Part shown: piece after piece, positions 37,620 through 47,272 of the stretch
How positions within the stretch are numbered: the stretch's first letter is position 1
How the letters are laid out: every line of letters starts with the position of its first letter
Source: Photorhabdus australis DSM 17609
GTDB taxonomy: Bacteria; Pseudomonadota; Gammaproteobacteria; Enterobacterales; Enterobacteriaceae
Assembly: GCF_000711895.1 (NCBI RefSeq)
Contig: NZ_JONO01000004.1
Span: forward strand, 1-64,000
Direction: 5' to 3'
DNA: 64,000 nt
Notes under the pieces: model-generated
The model's input: the letters and a program-made list of their open reading frames with translations, nothing else
Told to the model about the DNA's origin: nothing
Database searches by the model: none
Program-made: the position numbers and the translations under genes

Positions 37620-39134
37620 TTATGTTGTAACGCGATGTATATAGGGAGCAGGATCAAAATTACTATTATGTTTTCTGAACGTATGAGCAAAACCCGGCCA
37701 TATCAGTGTTGGACGCTTATTTCGGGGATCAAGGTACCAGCTTGTACAGCCACCGTTAACCCATACCGTATCTTTAAGCTGATTTTGTAATTCATTTACA
37801 TAACGATCTTGAGCTTTGGCAGAAACCTCAAGGACATAGTTGTTATTTTTCCTGCTATATTCAATAGCACCAAGAATGTACTCTATTTGAGATTCAATTA
37901 TGTAAATAATTGAGTTGTGGGTAAGCGTCGCATTTGGTCCGTTGATAACAAAGAAGTTTGGAAAACCTGTAACTGTGGTTGATGCAAAGGCTTCCATACC
38001 TTGGATCCAGTGGTCTGCGAGGCTAAGGCCATCACGGCCATGAACCAGATGGGTATAAGGCGGTTGGGTGGTTTGAAAACCGGTACAAAAGATAAGTACA
38101 TCAAGTGGATAACTGTTGCCAGACACTGAGATTGCATTTTGTCCATCGATTAGCTTTAAGGCCGATGTTTCGAGTTGAACGTTATCTCGGAGAAAGGCAG
38201 GGTAATAATTGTTTGCAACCAGGATTCTTTTACAACCCGGTTCATAATTAGGCGTGAGTTTTTCGCGTAATTCTGGATCGGTGATTTGTTGTTTAAGATG
38301 ATCGGAGGCTATACGTTTTAATTCTGTCAGATATTGCGGAATAGAACGGCAAGCTGGATATAGAGACTCAAGGTGCCAGAATATATCTGAACGAAGAGCC
38401 GGAATAGATTCCGGATCGCGTCGGAACAACTGCTTCTCAGCTTCAGAATAACTTCGGTCTGGACGTGGTATAACGTAGGGGGCGCTGCGCTGGAAAATAA
38501 CAAGGTCAGAGACACTGTTAGTTATTTCAGGAACTATCTGGATTGCTGAAGCACCCGATCCAATAATACCGACACGTTTACCTTGAAGAGGGATGTGATG
38601 TTTCCAGCGGGCTGAATGGAAAACGTCCCCAGTAAAGCTGTTCAGACCTTCAATCTGTGGAACATTTTCATCTGTTAAATGTCCTGTGCCTGCGACTAAG
38701 AATCGGCCACTGAAAACGCCTCTGGTTGTGACAATTATCCAGCGTTCTTCTTGGTTATCCCAGTAAGCTTTTTTAACGTTGGCGCCCAAACGGATATGGG
38801 GCAATAACCCTTCATCTCTGGCTGTAGCTTGAAGATAGGCAAGTATTTCATGTCCCGGTGAAAAAACATGAGACCAGTCAGGGTTGGGACGAAATGAAAA
38901 AGAATAGAGATGCGAGGGGATATCACAGGCTATGCCGGGGTAAGTATTATCGCGCCAGGTGCCTCCGACATCGTCGGCACGTTCGAGGATAAGAAAACTG
39001 TGTTGAGCTCTGCGTTTAAGCTGAGTTCCCATCCCAAGGCCAGCAAAGCCTGCGCCGATGATAATAATTTCTACATCAGTGGCCTGCGATATGTCTATTG
39101 GTGGATTATGGTCTGGTGTACTTTTATTCATCAT
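37620..39134 (-). CDS. flavin-dependent monooxygenase, Baeyer-Villiger type
   Basis: The 504-residue protein has a first Rossmann motif for FAD (IIIIGAGFAGLGMG, about 23-36), GGTW and YPGIACDIPS, and a second Rossmann motif for NADPH (RVGIIGSGASAIQI). Between them lies the Baeyer-Villiger fingerprint F-x-G-x3-H-x3-W (Phe167, His173, Trp177). Such enzymes insert oxygen next to a ketone to give an ester or lactone. The substrate cannot be told from sequence. The gene follows an alpha/beta hydrolase gene by 23 nt in one operon, which suggests that the ester formed is then cleaved. It is bounded downstream by an IS605 remnant. Confidence 0.85.
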   Translation of the reverse strand: MMNKSTPDHNPPIDISQATDVEIIIIGAGFAGLGMGTQLKRRAQHSFLILERADDVGGTWRDNTYPGIACDIPSHLYSFSFRPNPDWSHVFSPGHEILAYLQATARDEGLLPHIRLGANVKKAYWDNQEERWIIVTTRGVFSGRFLVAGTGHLTDENVPQIEGLNSFTGDVFHSARWKHHIPLQGKRVGIIGSGASAIQIVPEITNSVSDLVIFQRSAPYVIPRPDRSYSEAEKQLFRRDPESIPALRSDIFWHLESLYPACRSIPQYLTELKRIASDHLKQQITDPELREKLTPNYEPGCKRILVANNYYPAFLRDNVQLETSALKLIDGQNAISVSGNSYPLDVLIFCTGFQTTQPPYTHLVHGRDGLSLADHWIQGMEAFASTTVTGFPNFFVINGPNATLTHNSIIYIIESQIEYILGAIEYSRKNNNYVLEVSAKAQDRYVNELQNQLKDTVWVNGGCTSWYLDPRNKRPTLIWPGFAHTFRKHNSNFDPAPYIHRVTT

Positions 39135-39157
39135 CGTTCTCCAGAAGGTAAGAGAGA

Positions 39158-40033
39158 TTATGGTTGATCTGTAGGAATAATAGTTCCAGCAGGGTAAAAC
39201 AAAGGGTCCGTACAGAATTGGTCAATAACCCGTACTAACTGGAATGGACGTTCATAAATGACAGCGTGCCCACACTCTATCTCGGTATAGCGTGCATCCT
39301 GGATTGCGCCAAAAAGCGCTTTGCTATGGTAGGTAGGAATGATGTGATCATATTTACAACCAATAATCAAAGTTGTGGCTTTTATGGTAGGAACAAGTTG
39401 GGTGATATCAACTTGGGAATCAAGAGTTATTTGCAACGCATCAAATTCCCCCGGATTGGCATTTTCAAATCCGTTTGCAAGTTGGTCTGGCAGCATGTTC
39501 ACATGACAGGGGCCTCTGAACGCGCAATACATCATAAATTCTGTAATAACGGGGGACTGAATTTCATATAACTGGTGCCAGACAGCAGCAAATCGTTTTA
39601 GCTGTAAATCTGATTTCATCCATCCTGCGATCAGAACTAAATTACGAACCAGATCCGGACGTTTAGCGGCAACAGCAGCAGCAACGGCTGCGCCCAAAGA
39701 ATAACCAATCAGTGTGACAGATTCTCCTGGTGCTGCAGTTTCAATAACAGCTTCGACCTGCTTTCCTAGGTGCTCAAGAGTTAGTGTTTCGTCTGCATTT
39801 ACTGGTTGAGTAAAATCCAGTGATATAACCCAGTGTTCTGTAGCAAGTAATTGAAACAGAGAACTGAAATGTATTTGTGTACTTCCTCCAGTACCATGCA
39901 CTAAGACCACCGGATTTTTCTTGTTATTATCCTTAATTGGGCCTAAGGGTTTAGAGGTGAAAAACTTTACATTCTTTCCATCTACTTTTATAACACTTTC
40001 ATTGGTATTTAATTCTTGTTCGGATCTATTCAT
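39158..40033 (-). CDS. alpha/beta hydrolase (esterase/lipase-like)
   Basis: The 291-residue protein has an oxyanion motif VVLVHGTGGS, nucleophile Ser112 in GYSLGA, and a likely acid Asp229 (CKYDHIIP) and His256 (CGHAVIY). No signal peptide is present, so it is cytosolic. It is the first gene of a two-gene minus-strand operon with the monooxygenase. An esterase or lactonase acting on the monooxygenase product is the simplest reading. A role as thioesterase or in secondary metabolism is also possible. Confidence 0.82.
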   Translation of the reverse strand: MNRSEQELNTNESVIKVDGKNVKFFTSKPLGPIKDNNKKNPVVLVHGTGGSTQIHFSSLFQLLATEHWVISLDFTQPVNADETLTLEHLGKQVEAVIETAAPGESVTLIGYSLGAAVAAAVAAKRPDLVRNLVLIAGWMKSDLQLKRFAAVWHQLYEIQSPVITEFMMYCAFRGPCHVNMLPDQLANGFENANPGEFDALQITLDSQVDITQLVPTIKATTLIIGCKYDHIIPTYHSKALFGAIQDARYTEIECGHAVIYERPFQLVRVIDQFCTDPLFYPAGTIIPTDQP

Positions 40034-40590
40034 AGTCGTTAAACACTCCTAATAAATGAGGGTTTTAAGGAAATTAAATATAAATAATTGAGTAATTATC
40101 TTATCATTGCTTAATTAAATTAATAACTAATGATAGAGTTATTGTCAAACTATAAAATTAAAATAGTATCGTGCCTGAATATTTTCATTATTATTATAAA
40201 GTTCATTGTTAGGACTTTCTTATTGTGTTTTATAGATCATTTAAAATTGAGAAGCAAATATTAACTTGCTAATAAGTTTGAAAAATTCATGACATTTATC
40301 GTTTGTTAATTAGTTAAAATAACAAGGGGTGTCGACCAGCCATTTAATGCTATGCTTCTGTCAGGTTAAACAGAGAAATTATCAAGATATTAAAAATTTC
40401 ATATATTTTACTTTTTTCTAAATTGCTTGTTTTGCATTGACAGGTTTTCATCTTCATACCATAGTAATTACATTGAATATAATCTTTGTCTTTCTTGTTT
40501 GATTTATTGAATAGTTAGTTTTCTGTTATTTTTACTTTGTTGAGTAATAATTCACATAATTAAGTAAGGCAAGTAATTAAAATCAGGTAA
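40034..40590. other. AT-rich spacer upstream of the hydrolase operon
   Basis: No gene, RNA or repeat was recognised in these 557 nt. The promoter of the hydrolase-monooxygenase operon should lie next to 40034 on the minus strand. Confidence 0.5.
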
Positions 40591-40933
40591 GAAAGTACTG
40601 TACCGTGTTTTCCTCAATCTGACTACATCTTGCCAGAGTACTCGGTCCGGTTCAGATTGATGTGGTTCAATGATTTTGGTCACCGTCATAGAGGTGATAT
40701 TCTTACTTTGTTAGGTATCAATTACGAAGCGTTCAGCGATAGTGAGCGCAGTGCTGTTGTACAGCAACACCCACGCACTGACTACTATCATTCAGGCTTT
40801 TTATGACGGCATCAAGGACAAATCCCAGATAATATCAGGTAATTTCAATACGGATGTCATACAGGATAAAGAGCCTGGACTTGTTCCCCTCAATATCTGC
40901 CACGTGATCCACAATTCCCGCTGGAAAAACTGA
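40591..40933 (+). pseudogene. frameshifted remnant of an unrecognised gene
   Basis: One frame is open from 40591 to 40806 (includes RLMWFNDFGHRHRGDILTLL). A second frame continues in register with protein-like content to a stop at 40933 (DKEPGLVPLNICHVIHNSRW inside). A single frameshift near 40790-40800 joins them into about 114 codons. No start codon and no complete domain is visible. A good terminator at 40946-40987 directly follows, which supports a real former gene. I cannot assign the family with confidence; a distant resemblance to HD-type hydrolases was considered but is unproven. Confidence 0.5.
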
Positions 40934-40945
40934 GTACCTTGCTGT

Positions 40946-40987
40946 GGCTAACCTGCTACTCAAGTTCAAGTGCAGGTTAGCCGTTTT
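40946..40987 (+). terminator. terminator after the 40.6-kb gene remnant
   Basis: GGCTAACCTGC (40946-40956) and GCAGGTTAGCC (40972-40982) form a perfect 11-bp stem followed by GTTTT. Confidence 0.75.
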
Positions 40988-41068
40988 GAGGCTACAGGAG
41001 CAGGCAAACCCAATAAAGTCGCAATTACTGCTTGTATGCGTAAATTACTGGCTATTCTCAATGCAATG
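40985..41068 (+). mobile_element. IS110-family transposase C-terminal scrap
   Basis: In one frame the sequence reads GAGKPNKVAITACMRKLLAI and then LNAM, the highly conserved end of the Transposase_20 domain of IS110/IS1111 elements. Only about 28 codons remain, and the frame then runs into unrelated sequence. It marks a former insertion in this region. Confidence 0.7.
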
Positions 41069-41102
41069 GAGTTAGCTCAAATAATATTGGCTTTCAAATC
41101 GC

Positions 41103-41393
41103 TTATTGAATCTCACTATTCAACTGCGCTAAATACCCACTCATATACAACACCCGCTTGCTGGCTTCATTTTTGCCGGCTTCAGTTAACATTGTTTCAG
41201 GGAGCTGAGAAAGTTTAGTATAAAAATGATCCACGATGTGCATTTTATCATCTGGTATCCTGTCAACACAAAATGGATCAATTTCAGAATACAATTGACT
41301 ATTGAATGTCATACCCACCTGAATGCACCGAGCGATACCGATCACGCCAAGTGCATCTAGACGGTCAGCATCCTGAACAATCTTCGCTTCTAA
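41103..41393 (-). pseudogene. HD-domain phosphohydrolase YedJ-like, 3' fragment
   Basis: About 97 codons from EAKIVQDADRLDALGVIGIA to the natural end (VLYMSGYLAQLNSEIQ) match the C-terminal part of YedJ-type HD phosphohydrolases. They include the QDADRLDA motif that carries the last metal aspartate. The N-terminal half with the HD pair is absent: upstream of about 41393 the frame turns into non-homologous sequence. The product, if any, cannot be catalytic. Confidence 0.7.
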
Positions 41394-41797
41394 ATACCAC
41401 CTGTACAATCCTTAGTCTAGAATAGCATTGTATTGAATAGGCATCCCATCCGCTGTCTCAGTAGTAATAAAGACAAATAATCAGATTTCATTCGCTCAAT
41501 ATTCAACCAAAGTTAAGAGTGTGATTTTTGTCACATCACACCACAATAAACTTATTTTTCAGACAATTCCTAAAACAAACTCACCTTCTCAGGTGGGGGG
41601 TGATTTTTTTCCATAAAAAATCCAAGGAAAAGATTCGATTCAACCGCAGCGTTAGGAGCGTAACCAGCAATAAATTCGTTGAATTGTGGCATAACCTGTC
41701 GAATAAGATTAAGCATGAACTGGAAATTGTTTCTCCTAAAACGTATAAAGGGGTTTTTGCGGGTATTTGAAGCCTATTCACCAGAAGAAAAATACAC
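41394..41797. other. spacer before tex
   Basis: No gene with recognisable homology lies here. An open frame at 41528-41770 has no ribosome-binding site and an odd composition, and was not accepted. The tex promoter and an AGAAG Shine-Dalgarno lie at the right end. Confidence 0.45.
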
Positions 41798-44122
41798 ATG
41801 AATGAATCTCTGAGCCAAATTATTGCAAGTGAGCTACAGGCCCTGCCACACCAGGTACTTTCAGCGATCAACCTGCTTGATGAAGGGAATACCGTTCCTT
41901 TTATTGCACGATATCGTAAAGAAGTCACCGGAGGTTTGGATGACACCCAACTTCGCCAACTTGATAGCCGCCTTGGTTATCTGCGCGAACTGTCAGACCG
42001 CCGCCAAACCATTCTTAAATCCATTGATGAACAAGGTAAGCTGACACCAGAACTGGCCGAAGCTATTAATGGAACTTTGAGCAAAACAGAGCTGGAAGAC
42101 CTCTACCTTCCATACAAACCCAAACGCCGCACTCGTGGACAAATCGCTATTGAATCGGGCCTTGAGCCTCTGGCGGACTCTCTATGGCAAGATCCACAAC
42201 AAGAACCAGACCTGATTGCCACAGCCTTTGTTGATGCTGATAAAGGTGTCGCCGACACCAAAACTGCTCTGGATGGCGCCCGTTATATCCTGATGGAACG
42301 TTTCGCCGAAGATGCCGCACTATTAGCAAAAGTTCGTGACTATTTATGGAAAAATGCTCATCTTGTCGCCAAAGTCGTCACAGGAAAAGAGGAGGAAGGC
42401 GCAAAATTCCGCGACTATTTTGATCATCATGAGCCCGTCGCACAGGTCCCTTCTCACCGTGCACTAGCTATGTTCCGTGGCCGTAATGAAGGCATATTGC
42501 AACTTTCCCTGAATGCCGATCCCCAATTTGATGAGCCTCCCAAAGAGAGCCACTGCGAACAGATTATTACAGAGCATCTTAACCTGCGCCTGAACAATGC
42601 ACCGGCAGATAGCTGGCGTAAAGCTGTTGTAAACTGGACATGGCGTGTCAAGGTATTGCTACACCTTGAAACAGAGTTGATGAGCACCTTGCGCGAAAAA
42701 GCAGAAGATGAAGCCATCAAAGTATTCGCTCGCAACTTACAAGATCTGCTGATGGCGGCACCAGCGGGTATGCGCGCCACAATGGGGCTTGATCCTGGTT
42801 TGCGTACCGGTGTTAAAGTTGCGGTAGTCGATGCCACTGGCAAATTAATAGCCACAGACACTATCTATCCGCACACCGGACAAGCCAATAAAGCAGCCGC
42901 AAGCGTAGCGGCGTTATGTATCAAACATCAGGTAGAGTTGGTTGCTATCGGTAACGGAACCGCCTCTCGTGAAACAGAACGTTTCTTCGCGGATATACAA
43001 AAACAGTTCCCAGAGATAAAAGCACAAAAAGTTATTGTCAGCGAGGCAGGAGCATCTGTTTATTCTGCCTCTGAGCTAGCAGCCCAGGAGTTTCCTGATC
43101 TGGATGTTTCATTACGTGGTGCAGTTTCCATCGCCCGCCGCCTGCAAGATCCACTGGCTGAGTTAGTGAAAATTGATCCTAAATCCATTGGTGTGGGTCA
43201 GTATCAACATGATGTCAGCCAGACCCAACTTGCCAAGAAACTGGATGCGGTAGTCGAAGATTGTGTGAACGCTGTCGGTGTCGATCTGAATACCGCCTCC
43301 GTACCTCTGCTCACTAAAGTTGCCGGGCTGACGCGTATGATAGCCCAGAATATCGTGAACTGGCGTGATGAGAATGGCCGCTTCAATAACCGTGCACAAC
43401 TCATGAAAGTCAACCGCCTTGGTCCAAAGGCTTTTGAACAGTGTGCCGGATTCCTGCGTATCAATCACGGTGATAACCCTCTGGATGCATCGACCGTTCA
43501 CCCGGAAGCCTATCCGGTCGTTGAGAAAATTCTGGTGGCAACTGAACAGAAGCTTCAGGAATTAATGGGCAACCCTTCCTCACTGCGTGGATTGAAGCCC
43601 GAAAATTTCACCACAGAACAATTTGGGGTTCCCACTGTTAGCGATATTCTGAAAGAATTGGAAAAACCGGGCCGCGACCCACGTCCAGAGTTTAAAACCG
43701 CCACCTTTGCAGAAGGCGTGGAAACAATGAACGACCTGCGTCCAGGTATGATACTGGAAGGTAGTGTGACGAATGTGACGAACTTTGGTGCATTTGTCGA
43801 TATTGGCGTTCATCAGGATGGTTTGGTGCATATCTCTTCATTATCAGATCGATTTGTGGCAGATCCTCATACCGTGGTAAAAGCAGGCGATATCGTCAAA
43901 GTAAAAGTGCTGGAAGTTGACTTAAATCGTAAGCGCATTGCGCTGACCATGCGCCTTGATGAACAACCGGGAGAAACCAATTCACGCCGCAGCAGCAATA
44001 CCCAAGCTGACCGCCGCCCCGAACGCAATGACCGGAACCGTAATACTCCACGCTCTCCAGCCTCAGCCGGGAACAGTGCTATGAGTGATGCACTTGCCGC
44101 GGCATTCGGAAAAAAACGCTGA
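41798..44122 (+). CDS. tex: Tex-family transcription accessory protein (YhgF)
   Basis: The 774-residue protein matches Tex/YhgF. An N-terminal helical region ([20 protein letters not shown]) is followed by a YqgF-like RNase H fold ([17 protein letters not shown]), a helix-hairpin-helix region (about 500-560) and an S1 RNA-binding domain (about 650-725: [20 protein letters not shown]). A basic, Arg/Asn-rich tail ends the protein. Tex relatives act in transcription and RNA handling and, in pathogens, affect toxin and virulence gene expression. As in E. coli it precedes feoABC. Confidence 0.95.
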   Translation: MNESLSQIIASELQALPHQVLSAINLLDEGNTVPFIARYRKEVTGGLDDTQLRQLDSRLGYLRELSDRRQTILKSIDEQGKLTPELAEAINGTLSKTELEDLYLPYKPKRRTRGQIAIESGLEPLADSLWQDPQQEPDLIATAFVDADKGVADTKTALDGARYILMERFAEDAALLAKVRDYLWKNAHLVAKVVTGKEEEGAKFRDYFDHHEPVAQVPSHRALAMFRGRNEGILQLSLNADPQFDEPPKESHCEQIITEHLNLRLNNAPADSWRKAVVNWTWRVKVLLHLETELMSTLREKAEDEAIKVFARNLQDLLMAAPAGMRATMGLDPGLRTGVKVAVVDATGKLIATDTIYPHTGQANKAAASVAALCIKHQVELVAIGNGTASRETERFFADIQKQFPEIKAQKVIVSEAGASVYSASELAAQEFPDLDVSLRGAVSIARRLQDPLAELVKIDPKSIGVGQYQHDVSQTQLAKKLDAVVEDCVNAVGVDLNTASVPLLTKVAGLTRMIAQNIVNWRDENGRFNNRAQLMKVNRLGPKAFEQCAGFLRINHGDNPLDASTVHPEAYPVVEKILVATEQKLQELMGNPSSLRGLKPENFTTEQFGVPTVSDILKELEKPGRDPRPEFKTATFAEGVETMNDLRPGMILEGSVTNVTNFGAFVDIGVHQDGLVHISSLSDRFVADPHTVVKAGDIVKVKVLEVDLNRKRIALTMRLDEQPGETNSRRSSNTQADRRPERNDRNRNTPRSPASAGNSAMSDALAAAFGKKR

Positions 44123-44141
44123 AATTCATATACCTGTAAAT

Positions 44142-44172
44142 AGATGCACTGCCTTGGCAGTGCATCTTTATC
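44142..44172 (+). terminator. strong terminator after tex
   Basis: AGATGCACTGCC (44142-44153) and GGCAGTGCATCT (44156-44167) form a perfect 12-bp stem with a 2-nt nominal loop, followed by TTATCTTT. Confidence 0.88.
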
Positions 44173-44322
44173 TTTCTAACCAGAAAAAATCCACATTCAC
44201 TGATTAATCTCAACCTTATTTAACTTCAATAATGAAAATGCAATTAATATTGAAATCAATGTTGGTTATTATTTCCATTTACAATTAATATGGATAGAAT
44301 AAAAATCGTACTTTTTATTCAT

Positions 44323-44341
44323 TAATATGATTATCACTCTT
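44323..44341 (+). promoter_or_regulatory. Fur-box-like site before feoA
   Basis: The 19 nt centred on TGATTATCA match 12 of 19 Fur consensus positions and lie 25 nt before the feoA start. In E. coli feo is repressed by Fur and activated by FNR. I did not find a clean FNR site. Confidence 0.35.
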
Positions 44342-44366
44342 ACTTGCAAACATCGCGGAAGGTTAT

Positions 44367-44591
44367 ATGCAACTTCTTCCAGACCATAGTTACAAAATCA
44401 TTGGCTTTTCTCCAAAGATCAGCCCTGCTTACCGGCAAAAATTGCTGTCATTAGGCATGTTACCCGGCTCCTCTTTTCATGTTGTCCGCTTAGCTCCTTT
44501 AGGCGATCCGATACAAATTGAGACTCGCAGAGTCAGTCTAATTCTGAGAAAAAAAGACCTGGAATTTCTTACATTAGACAACGCTCAGTGA
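44367..44591 (+). CDS. feoA: ferrous iron transport protein A
   Basis: FeoA is a small SH3-like cytosolic protein needed for full FeoB activity. The 74 residues match E. coli (75). [22 protein letters not shown]-type sequence and the [21 protein letters not shown] core are typical. The start follows GGAAGG. feoB follows after 62 nt in one operon. Confidence 0.94.
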   Translation: MQLLPDHSYKIIGFSPKISPAYRQKLLSLGMLPGSSFHVVRLAPLGDPIQIETRRVSLILRKKDLEFLTLDNAQ

Positions 44592-44653
44592 AACGAATAA
44601 TCCATTACAAACCGCAAAATTGTTATTCCTAATCTTAATTTGGCAATGAAAAC

Positions 44654-46966
44654 ATGAAAGCACTCACCATTGGCTTAATCGGCAACCCCAATGCCGGCAA
44701 AACAACATTATTTAACCAACTTACTGGCGCCCGCCAACGTGTCGGTAACTGGGCGGGCGTCACGGTAGAACAGAAAACTGGTCGTTTTATCACTGCGGAT
44801 CATAAAATCGAATTAGTTGACCTGCCAGGAACATACTCTCTCACCACAATTTCCGAACAGACATCACTGGATGAGCAGATAGCCTGTCACTATATTCTAA
44901 GCGGTGATGCTGACATGCTAATTAACGTAGTGGACGCTTCTAACCTTGAGCGAAATCTCTACCTGACACTGCAACTACTAGAATTAGGCATTCCATGCAT
45001 TATTGCTCTGAATATGCTGGATATTGCTAAAAACCAACATATCCAAATTGATATTGCCGAACTGGAACAACGCCTTGGTTGTCCGGTCATTCCAATGGTG
45101 TCAACGCGCGCTACTGGGCTGAATGAGCTGAAACAAGCAATAGACCATTATAAGCAGAATGCTGGACAGCCACTGATTCGCTACCCCGACAGTCTACTAC
45201 AGGAAGTTAACAAGCTATCTGATGCAATTTCAGACAATTTTAATCCTCAACAACGCCGCTGGTTAGCACTTCAAATGCTTGAAGGAGATATTTACAGTCT
45301 AGGGCGTTCCGGTCTTGCTATTTCAATGTTGTCTGCATCCAAAGAACGCCTACAACAACAGCAACATGAAGAACCTGAACTGGTCATTGCCGATGCACGT
45401 TATCAAGGTATCAACGCATTATGTATGGCCGTGATCGACACCCAAAAAGCCATGCCAAACAAACTCACACAGGCAATCGATAAAATTATCCTCAACCGCT
45501 GGTTGGGTGTACCAATTTTCCTGATTGTGATGTATTTAATGTTCGTGTTGGCAATTAATATCGGTGGTGCATTACAGCCCATTTTCGACAGTGGTTCTAT
45601 TGCTATTTTCATTCACGGTGTTCAATGGCTTGGTCATACGTTCAACTTCCCTGCATGGCTGACAGTTTTCCTCGCGCAGGGCATCGGTGGTGGTATCAAC
45701 ACCGTGCTACCACTCGTGCCACAAATCGGCATGATGTATTTATTCCTCTCTTTCCTTGAAGACTCCGGCTATATGGCACGAGCGGCATTTGTTATGGATC
45801 GTCTGATGCAAGTTCTCGGGCTGCCGGGCAAATCATTTGTCCCGTTGATCGTTGGTTTCGGTTGTAACGTCCCATCAATAATGGGAGCAAGAACACTGGA
45901 TGCACCGCGTGAACGCTTGATCACAATTATGATGGCGCCATTTATGTCCTGTGGCGCACGACTGGCCATCTTTGCCGTATTCGCTGCGGCGTTCTTTGGC
46001 AAAAACGGTGCAACCATTGTTTTCTCCCTTTATATATTGGGAATCGTAGTCGCTATCCTGACTGGCCTGATGCTGAAATGCACCATTATGCGTGGTGAAG
46101 CTTCACCCTTCGTTATGGAACTTCCGGTTTACCATATTCCACATCTGAAAACCCTGTTTTTACAAGCCTGGCAACGCCTGAAAGGTTTTGTTATCCGTGC
46201 CGGAAAAGTGATCGTTATCGCCAGTATGTTTATCGGTGCCCTCAATAGCTTTTCCTTTTCAGGTCAAGCTGTGGATAGCATCAACGAATCCGCGCTGGCT
46301 TCAGTCAGCAAAGTCATTACACCTGTATTACAGCCAATCGGTGTTCACTCGGATAACTGGCAGGCAACTGTCGGCCTGATAACTGGCGCAATGGCAAAAG
46401 AAGTCGTTGTCGGGACACTCAATACCTTATACACCGCAGAAAACATCACCAATGAACCATTTGACGCAGAGGGTTTCAACCTACTTAGTGAACTGAAAGA
46501 TGCTGTTGATGAAACCTGGAATAGCCTGAAAGATACCTTTACTCTGAGCGTACTTTCCAACCCAATCGAAGCCAGTAAAGGTGACGGTGAAATGGATAAC
46601 GGTTCTATGGGAACAATGAGTACCAAATTTGGCTCTGCGATTTCCGCTTACAGCTATTTGATCTTTGTTCTATTGTATGTGCCCTGTGTTTCTGTGATGG
46701 GCGCTATCGCCCGCGAAACTAGCCGCGGCTGGATGATTTTCTCCATTCTATGGGGACTGAATGTCGCTTACTCAATCGCGGCTTTGTTCTATCAGATTGC
46801 GACTTTCTCACAACATCCGCAAAGTAGCTTAATCACTATTCTTACTGTAGCCATCTTTAATGCATTAGTGTTTTTCTTCCTACGCCGGGCGCGCAGCCCT
46901 ATGACGATGAAATTGAACAACAACACTGGAAATAGCTGCCATTGCTCCAGTGGAAATTGCCACTAG
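44654..46966 (+). CDS. feoB: ferrous iron transporter B
   Basis: FeoB is the inner-membrane Fe(II) transporter with a GTPase domain. The 770 residues (E. coli 773) start with G1 GNPNAGKTTLF (10-20), followed by G3 DLPGTYSL and a NLERNLYLT region. A helical spacer domain leads to the membrane part, with Gate motifs FGCNVPSIMGARTLD and MSCGARLAIFAVFA. The C-terminus is cysteine-rich (CHCSSGNCH), as in many enteric FeoB. It allows iron uptake under low oxygen, for instance in a host. Confidence 0.97.
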   Translation: MKALTIGLIGNPNAGKTTLFNQLTGARQRVGNWAGVTVEQKTGRFITADHKIELVDLPGTYSLTTISEQTSLDEQIACHYILSGDADMLINVVDASNLERNLYLTLQLLELGIPCIIALNMLDIAKNQHIQIDIAELEQRLGCPVIPMVSTRATGLNELKQAIDHYKQNAGQPLIRYPDSLLQEVNKLSDAISDNFNPQQRRWLALQMLEGDIYSLGRSGLAISMLSASKERLQQQQHEEPELVIADARYQGINALCMAVIDTQKAMPNKLTQAIDKIILNRWLGVPIFLIVMYLMFVLAINIGGALQPIFDSGSIAIFIHGVQWLGHTFNFPAWLTVFLAQGIGGGINTVLPLVPQIGMMYLFLSFLEDSGYMARAAFVMDRLMQVLGLPGKSFVPLIVGFGCNVPSIMGARTLDAPRERLITIMMAPFMSCGARLAIFAVFAAAFFGKNGATIVFSLYILGIVVAILTGLMLKCTIMRGEASPFVMELPVYHIPHLKTLFLQAWQRLKGFVIRAGKVIVIASMFIGALNSFSFSGQAVDSINESALASVSKVITPVLQPIGVHSDNWQATVGLITGAMAKEVVVGTLNTLYTAENITNEPFDAEGFNLLSELKDAVDETWNSLKDTFTLSVLSNPIEASKGDGEMDNGSMGTMSTKFGSAISAYSYLIFVLLYVPCVSVMGAIARETSRGWMIFSILWGLNVAYSIAALFYQIATFSQHPQSSLITILTVAIFNALVFFFLRRARSPMTMKLNNNTGNSCHCSSGNCH

Positions 46967-46975
46967 GAGTTAAGA

Positions 46976-47215
46976 ATGATTAGCCTGTTACAAGTAAGGG
47001 ATGCAGTCGCTCTGAATGGACGGGCTGATGCCAAGCTGTTGAGCCACCAGCTATCTGCTTCACTACCAATGGTTGAAGCTATGCTTGAACAGCTCACAGT
47101 GATGGGCAAACTGGAAAAAATCAATGCAACTGCCTGCCTAAGTGGCAGTTGCAAACAATGCCCCGAAGCACAGAAATGTGATATGGAGGTTTATCGGATC
47201 GCGGGGGAACAGTGA
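46976..47215 (+). CDS. feoC: FeoC, Fe-S winged-helix partner of FeoB
   Basis: The 79-residue protein starts 9 nt after feoB. It has a winged-helix fold (LLQVRDAVALNGRADAKLLS) and the four-cysteine cluster Cys54, Cys59, Cys62 and Cys68 (CLSGSCKQCPEAQKC), which binds an oxygen-sensitive iron-sulfur cluster. In Klebsiella and Salmonella, FeoC protects FeoB from FtsH. Confidence 0.92.
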   Translation: MISLLQVRDAVALNGRADAKLLSHQLSASLPMVEAMLEQLTVMGKLEKINATACLSGSCKQCPEAQKCDMEVYRIAGEQ

Positions 47216-47272
47216 TCATATGATTGTAAATTGCCTCTTGACGAGATAAAAATTATAATTCGTCCGCAGCTT

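Noticed and set aside
41528-41770. 80-codon plus-strand frame before tex
   Set aside because: Composition is typical of random AT-rich DNA and there is no start signal or homology.
44221-44366. FNR site before feoA (ATTGAAATCAAT)
   Set aside because: The half-sites are 2 nt apart instead of the 4 nt needed for FNR, so it is only a short palindrome.
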